Of a DNA stretch of 64,000 nt, positions 61,615 through 64,000 are shown one piece after another. Position 1 is the stretch's first letter. Each line of letters starts with the position of its first letter. A program made the translations under genes and the position numbers. The notes below the pieces were generated by a model, which was not told the origin of the DNA, ran no database searches, and saw only the letters and a list, made by a program, of their open reading frames with translations. The DNA is from Nelumbo lutea (lineage: Eukaryota; Streptophyta; Magnoliopsida; Proteales; Nelumbonaceae), in assembly GCA_022828595.1 (NCBI GenBank), contig JAKGHH010000001.1, positions 74,768,401-74,832,400 of the forward strand, read 5' to 3'.

Positions 61615-63770
61615 GACCTTATGTCTTGATCACACATCGGGATCTGCTAATCAAGCTTGTATGGCCATATAGCTGACCACCGCATGAGAAGATAACACCA
61701 GTCCATACACACGCAAAACACTTTGACATGTGTGGGGAACTAATGGAGCGGTGTTAAGCCTCATAGTTAGCTCCCAAAAATATTTCAAACTCAATTTCCA
61801 AAAAAGTTCTCTCTACTTCGTCCCTGAACCTCGTCTTTGTCTCCAAATACTGTTCATCTCTAAAATCTTAATCACCATCTCCTCATTTCTCCCTCATTCT
61901 CTCTTTGCATCTTTGAACTTCTCTCTCTTTATCTCTGAACACGATTCACCATTTAAAAATCTGAAACCCTAATCACTTCTTTGAACCTTATCTTCGCAAC
62001 TTGTAATCCGATTATCTCAACTTATTGGAATTTGATTATCCCTGGCATTTGCAACTACCGTCATTCTACTCTCGTTGGTGCTACTATAGGCGAGTCTTTC
62101 AAAACTTTTCCAATTTCCTTGTTTAATTTATACTTTTACCTTATTTCCCCTCTTTGCTTTTGGTTGAAGGAATATGGTACTAGTAATCCAACTTCCCTAA
62201 ATTTCTTTTATTGGATTTTAGACATCTCTTGTTGTCATTTCTTTAATGGATAACATCGATTTCGTTTTATTTATTCTTTTTTAAAATTTAAATGGAAATG
62301 CTAGATTGGTTAATTGGATGGCTAACAAACCGACGAATGCCTTGAAACATATGTGTCCAAGATTATTTACAATAATCTCAACCCTGAGAACAACAGATCC
62401 ACTAGTTAGGTGTATATTTCCAAACGATTGAGAGTTGTCGTATAAGGACTTTATTTACACAAGTGCTCTGAGAAGCATTGTTCTAGAATAGGAGGTATGG
62501 ACTTTTAATCATAGTGCTTTGAGAAACATTATTTATTTTTTATTTTTTATTTTTTGCATAACAGGTAAGAATATTTGCTAAGTAGTGCCTACAAGTCAGA
62601 TTCCTTCAAGTTCTGGAGCATTTGCACTGAAATATGTGAACCATCACTGCAAATGTCCATACAAGCCAAACACTACACAAAAGATACCTAGCCAAGATAA
62701 TAAAAGACAAGATGTACTTCATCTATGCAAGTAGAAAATGTAACTATTTTGGATGGGGTATCTCTTATAATTTTGATGAGCTGTTTGAATTGGCACATGC
62801 ATCAAATAAATGGATAAATGAACTAGTAGAAGAAAGTGGATCAAAGAAAAAGAGGTTCTAGAACAATTTGAGAAGGAAATATCAGTATTAGAGGACAACT
62901 TTATAAAAGCGGTTTGGGAAGCATATAGTTGTTGTCATTTCATTAATAGTGGTTTTAAAGTAGTAGATTTTCACTACTGGCATGGTTTTATTGCTCCAAT
63001 GGAATGAATGCTTTTGAGTGGTTGTTCTTTTTCAACACTAACACTTTTACTAAGCCACCACTCCAAATTCATCCTAATATATGTTCTCAACGAGTCCAAT
63101 TTCCCGATCTAAATTGCGGTCCTCATTCCTTAGATACAATAATGGTTTCAAAATTTTAAATTAACCATTGTAAGAGCACCCAGAAAGTTGATTCATTCAT
63201 TGCCCTAGGTTAACCCACTATGTGCCTAATTGTGCAAAGTAACATACTATACCGTTCCTTCCAAAATTATATAATTTCTCATAGAATTAATCAAGTTCCT
63301 ACTTGTTCAAAATTCCAAATAAATGACTATAATACTAATAAAAATAATAAATCAAAGTAGGAGCTAGAACACCCTTTAGCATTATTCCATAAATTAGAAT
63401 TGCTACATTCCCACAATTTAAATACAAAAGTGGATCAACTAATTTGAGAAATAACCTTTTGTTTTGATAATAAAAATTAAAGGATTATATTTTGGGATTC
63501 AAGGTACAAAATAATATCGTAAAAGGTTCCAATACAATCTTGGCATCTTTAATATCAAATCATTATAAGCAAAATGATACTCAATGTAAGGTAGAAAATA
63601 GACTTGATGTTTCATCTTTCAAGAAGCCCCAGCAGTTAAAATGGCAGTTAAATTGTAAAAAGTAACATTTTCTCTTTAATCATTCACTTTAGTCAAAATA
63701 TTGCCATCTCTTGAGTTTATAAGCCAAAATGCATCGGATGCTTAAAGTGATTCAATTACTATGGCTTTGT
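61615..63770. other. Right-hand intergenic region, no gene supported
   Basis: Short plus-strand ORFs at 61730-61972 and 61981-62253 lie in a CT-rich stretch that resembles a plant 5' leader (AAACCCTAATCAC at 61963), but no coding homology is seen. From 62280 to 63000 there are phrases that hint at a decayed coding sequence, with stops in all frames, and I cannot assign it. A TTTTTTATTTTTTATTTTTTG tract (first 20 bases) lies at about 62530. Confidence 0.35.
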
Positions 63771-63775
63771 TTGTG

Positions 63776-63976
63776 AACAAAAACCCCCAAAGTCCAAGTT
63801 TGCCTGTAAAAAATAAGAAAGAAATGTGAGAAGAAGCCAATAAAAACTATGAAGAAGACATAAATAAAATATATCAAACAAGGATATTGACATAATTGAA
63901 AATATACCTCAGTAAATTTGTCACTCATTTTTTATCTTGTTCTTCAAAACTGTAATGGCACATGGGTATCTGTTGG
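63776..63976 (-). other. Possible minus-strand exons at the right edge
   Basis: TTACAG followed by about 42 bases and GAG|GTATAT (about 63908-63960), then TTTTTTACAG|GCAAAC near 63803, look like acceptor-donor-acceptor signals of a minus-strand gene coming from beyond the window. Frames close quickly, so this would be the 3' end or UTR of a gene. The evidence is splice-like motifs only. Confidence 0.2.
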
Positions 63977-64000
63977 TATGACAATATGGTTATATAGTTT

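Overview
This window is nuclear DNA of a flowering plant. Both protein-coding genes are intron-rich with GT/AG splice sites and match plant families, and most of the remaining sequence is plant transposable elements: RNase H-bearing L1-like LINEs, a Tat-type Ty3/gypsy element, a TRIM, hAT-, MULE- and PIF/Harbinger-like MITEs. I cannot name the species. I saw no bacterial-type operon, rRNA, tRNA or CRISPR array.

Two host genes lie on the minus strand. (1) Positions <1 to 23365 hold the N-terminal 551 codons, in 12 exons, of a Rab3GAP catalytic-subunit-like protein; the 3' end runs off the left edge. Its sixth intron is about 15.8 kb because it has been filled by retrotransposons. (2) Positions 27916-32349 hold a complete 8-exon, 542-residue SKU5-similar (SKS) multicopper-oxidase-like secreted protein, in frame from signal peptide to stop.

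Intron 6 of the Rab3GAP gene (2859-18654) is a layered deposit: an old LINE (C), a short minus-strand LINE tail (M) inside it, LINE A inside M's target duplication, probably a 57-base LINE tail inside A, a nearly full-length LINE B inside that, and a hAT-like element inside LINE B ORF2. The layers are read from target-site duplications and from protein homology resuming across each break. The same intron also has an independent LINE fragment (D), a TRIM inserted in a CATA microsatellite and a 15-base micro-insertion.

The right half is mostly intergenic. A 10.8 kb Ty3/gypsy element (36348-47147) has LTRs, PBS, gag, protease, RT-RNase H, an additional RNase H, integrase and a reverse-strand ORF, all decayed. 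A second LTR element (56573-59716) has a perfect 5-bp target duplication and no coding capacity, yet carries the same 85-bp tandem repeat and similar LTRs, so it looks like a non-autonomous partner. A minus-strand solo-LTR-like copy of the group lies at 55012-55675. Between them are a 1.6 kb long-TIR element (51727-53355, Pack-MULE-like), several hAT-like elements with imperfect 8-bp duplications, and foldback MITEs. The last 2.4 kb contains no gene I can support, apart from a weak hint of minus-strand exons at the right edge.
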